This document shows positions 62,623 through 64,000 of a stretch of DNA of 64,000 nucleotides, piece after piece. The notes beneath the pieces are model-generated. The model saw only the letters and a program-made list of their open reading frames with translations. It had not been told where the DNA came from and made no database searches. Source of the DNA: Daejeonella sp. JGW-45 (GTDB taxonomy: Bacteria; Bacteroidota; Bacteroidia; Sphingobacteriales; Sphingobacteriaceae); NCBI RefSeq assembly GCF_029360805.1, contig NZ_JARKNC010000001.1:620001-684000 (forward strand). The letters run 5' to 3'. The position numbers and the translations under genes were made by a program. Within the stretch, counting starts at the first letter, position 1; every line of letters begins with the position of its first letter.

Positions 62623-63693
62623 ATGACGCATGTAGAAAATAAGGAATTCTTTAAGGGGCGTGGAGCTCAGATAAACACCCACAATAAGTTTCAAAAAAAC
62701 AAATATGTTGCAGATCATCAAGAAGGTTTAGACGACTTGATGCTGGAGGACACCACAACACAATTATTCGAGGAGCATCCAAAAAATATAGTTAGCAAGT
62801 CTAATAGTCCCGACCTGCCGTTTATGCTCTCAATAAACCCATACCAAGGTTGCGAACACGGCTGCTTATATTGCTATGCAAGGAACGCCCACGAATATTA
62901 CGGGTTTAGTCCGGGACTTGATTTTGAGCGAAAGATAGTAGTCAAGAGAAACGCCGCAGAGCTTCTAGAAAAGTTCTTTAACAAAAAGGGCTATATTCCG
63001 GATACAATAATGATGTCCGGCAATACTGATTGTTATCAGCCTATAGAGAGAAAGCTCAAGATAACCCGGTCGCTCCTCAAGATTTTTTTAAAGTATAAGC
63101 ACCCGGTCAGCATAATTAGCAAGAATAATTTGATGTTGCGAGATATCGACATTCTTTCGGAACTGGCCAAACTCGACCTTGTTCATGTAGCTGTAACCCT
63201 GAACTCCTTAAACGAACACCTTCGACAGAAGCTGGAACCAAGGACCGTAACCGGACAGAGCCGCATACGGCTTATATCGCAACTGGCAGAACATAATATC
63301 CCGGTCAGACTTATGTGTGCTCCAATAATTCCAGGGTTGAACAGCGATGAAATACCCACAATTATAAAAGCAGCGGCTGATGCCGGCGCAAGCGCAGCGA
63401 CGTTTACCCTTGTAAGATTAAACGGTGCAATTGCAGAAATTTTTACTGATTGGATTTACAAGGCCTATCCGGACAGAGCTGACAAAGTCATGCACATGAT
63501 AGCAAGCTGCCACGAAGGAAAGCTAAATGACAGCCGCTGGAATAGGAGGATGAGCGGTGACGGAAAAGTGGCTGAAAGCATTCATCAGTTGTTTCGCATC
63601 GCGGTTAAGAGGTTTATGAATGGACGGGCTTTAAAGCCGTTAAATATGACCCATTTCAGTCCGCAAGGAGGTAAGCAACTCGATTTATTTTAA
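62623..63693 (+). CDS. Radical SAM protein (PA0069 / SPL-related family)
   Basis: A 356-residue protein. The radical SAM cluster motif is CEHGCLYCYARNAHEYYGF near residue 76 (CxxxCxxC). Later marks are DTIMMSGNTDCYQPIERKLK near 127, VSIISKNNLMLRDIDIL and RLMCAPIIPGLNSDEIPTII near 230. This is the group of Rv2578c/PA0069-type proteins related to spore photoproduct lyase; its substrate is not known. The operator-like dyads upstream suggest regulated expression. Confidence 0.92.
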   Translation: MTHVENKEFFKGRGAQINTHNKFQKNKYVADHQEGLDDLMLEDTTTQLFEEHPKNIVSKSNSPDLPFMLSINPYQGCEHGCLYCYARNAHEYYGFSPGLDFERKIVVKRNAAELLEKFFNKKGYIPDTIMMSGNTDCYQPIERKLKITRSLLKIFLKYKHPVSIISKNNLMLRDIDILSELAKLDLVHVAVTLNSLNEHLRQKLEPRTVTGQSRIRLISQLAEHNIPVRLMCAPIIPGLNSDEIPTIIKAAADAGASAATFTLVRLNGAIAEIFTDWIYKAYPDRADKVMHMIASCHEGKLNDSRWNRRMSGDGKVAESIHQLFRIAVKRFMNGRALKPLNMTHFSPQGGKQLDLF

Positions 63694-63704
63694 TTAACCA
63701 CATT

Positions 63705-63712
63705 TATATTTG
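63705..63712 (+). promoter_or_regulatory. TAnnTTTG element upstream of the ketosynthase gene
   Basis: TATATTTG, 66 bp before the ATG at 63771. Confidence 0.45.
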
Positions 63713-63770
63713 TGGGAAATAGTTTACCTTTAATACACTAAACCATTATAGTATTCAGTATAAATTCCGG

Positions 63771-64000
63771 ATGAACGATAATATTAAGTCGGTTATAATA
63801 GGTACAGGTCACTACGCACCAATAAATATTATACCAAACGATCATTTTTTAGAACATAGCTTTTATGAAAAAAATGGAGAAGCTATCGTTAGAGGGAACA
63901 CCGAGATAATTTCAAAGTTCCAGGACATAACTGAGATCGAGGAGCGGCGATATGCCGATCCGGACCAGCGGGCTTCAGACCTCGGATTTTTGGCAGCACA
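63771..64000 (+). CDS. 3-oxoacyl-ACP synthase III-like protein, 3' end outside window
   Basis: The frame opens at ATG 63771 and runs to the window edge, 76 codons. It reads MNDNIKSVIIGTGHYAPINI, then WF-poor but typical KAS III sequence: EIISKFQDITEIEERRYADP and DQRASDLGFLAA. The IxxxTGIxER-like segment (here KFQDITEIEERRYA) is the usual N-terminal FabH/HMG-CoA-synthase-like mark. The catalytic Cys lies beyond the window, so chain length, substrate and activity cannot be judged. A -7 element lies 66 bp upstream. Confidence 0.8.
   Translation, partial: MNDNIKSVIIGTGHYAPINIIPNDHFLEHSFYEKNGEAIVRGNTEIISKFQDITEIEERRYADPDQRASDLGFLAA

Noticed and set aside
1-64000. CRISPR array, prophage, transposase or toxin-antitoxin pair
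   Set aside because: No regularly spaced direct repeats and no phage, transposase or toxin-antitoxin family proteins were seen.

Overview
The window is a stretch of chromosome from a Bacteroidota bacterium, most likely a Sphingobacteriaceae (Pedobacter-like) species. The evidence is a SusC/SusD pair, GldH, RicT with a Cys-rich N-terminus, DUF3078 and DUF2490 proteins, a long-tailed S16, many TAnnTTTG promoter elements, and starts with little or no Shine-Dalgarno sequence. Most of it is ordinary housekeeping DNA, densely packed in short operons on both strands. There is no prophage, CRISPR array, transposase or rRNA operon.

Layout. 1-4.2 kb: the truncated end of a dipeptide epimerase, a DUF2490 protein, and a sulfur cluster (persulfide-dioxygenase-like protein fused to two rhodaneses, then two YeeE/YedE half-transporters). 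4.2-9.9 kb: an orphan protein, rhomboid protease, pterin dehydratase, MmcQ/YjbR protein, peptidase T, a CBM9-like secreted protein and a PIG-L deacetylase. 9.9-10.5 kb: an intact tRNA-Arg(CCU), a small GIY-YIG nuclease gene, and a second, interrupted tRNA-Arg copy. This is the most unusual locus here. 10.5-14.1 kb: metG, LD-carboxypeptidase, DoxX. 14.1-21.3 kb: SusD/SusC and a PadR-PspC pair. 21.3-33.6 kb: M14 peptidase, murF, the gldH-ricT-holB operon, ruvX, an O-methyltransferase, two tandem glucosaminidase-LysM proteins with a 39-residue lipoprotein between them, a tiny HExxH membrane protein and DUF3078. 33.7-43.5 kb: ffh, secreted proteins, YifB, M16 peptidase, peptide deformylase, NifU-like and Mrp proteins. 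43.7-48.4 kb: an AsmA-like/GT51 fusion, hpt, phosphatidylserine decarboxylase and MscS. 48.5-51.1 kb: the classic rpsP-rimM-trmD-rplS operon, with inverted repeats in its gaps. 51.2-64 kb: a nucleotidase, a dispersed-repeat patch, YbjQ, the tight birA-dsbD-pfkA-M2 peptidase-gmhA operon, rsfS-ftsH-LUD, a radical SAM protein and a truncated FabH-like ketosynthase.

Regulatory pattern. TAnnTTTG elements sit at two preferred distances from start codons: about 12 bp (predicted leaderless mRNAs) and about 30 bp (short A-rich leaders). Operator-like inverted repeats precede padR and lie in the divergent region before the radical SAM gene.

I found no clearly new multi-gene system. The best candidate for something under-described is the GIY-YIG/tRNA-Arg cassette, together with the short GC-rich repeat that interrupts the second tRNA copy and recurs near 51.85 kb.
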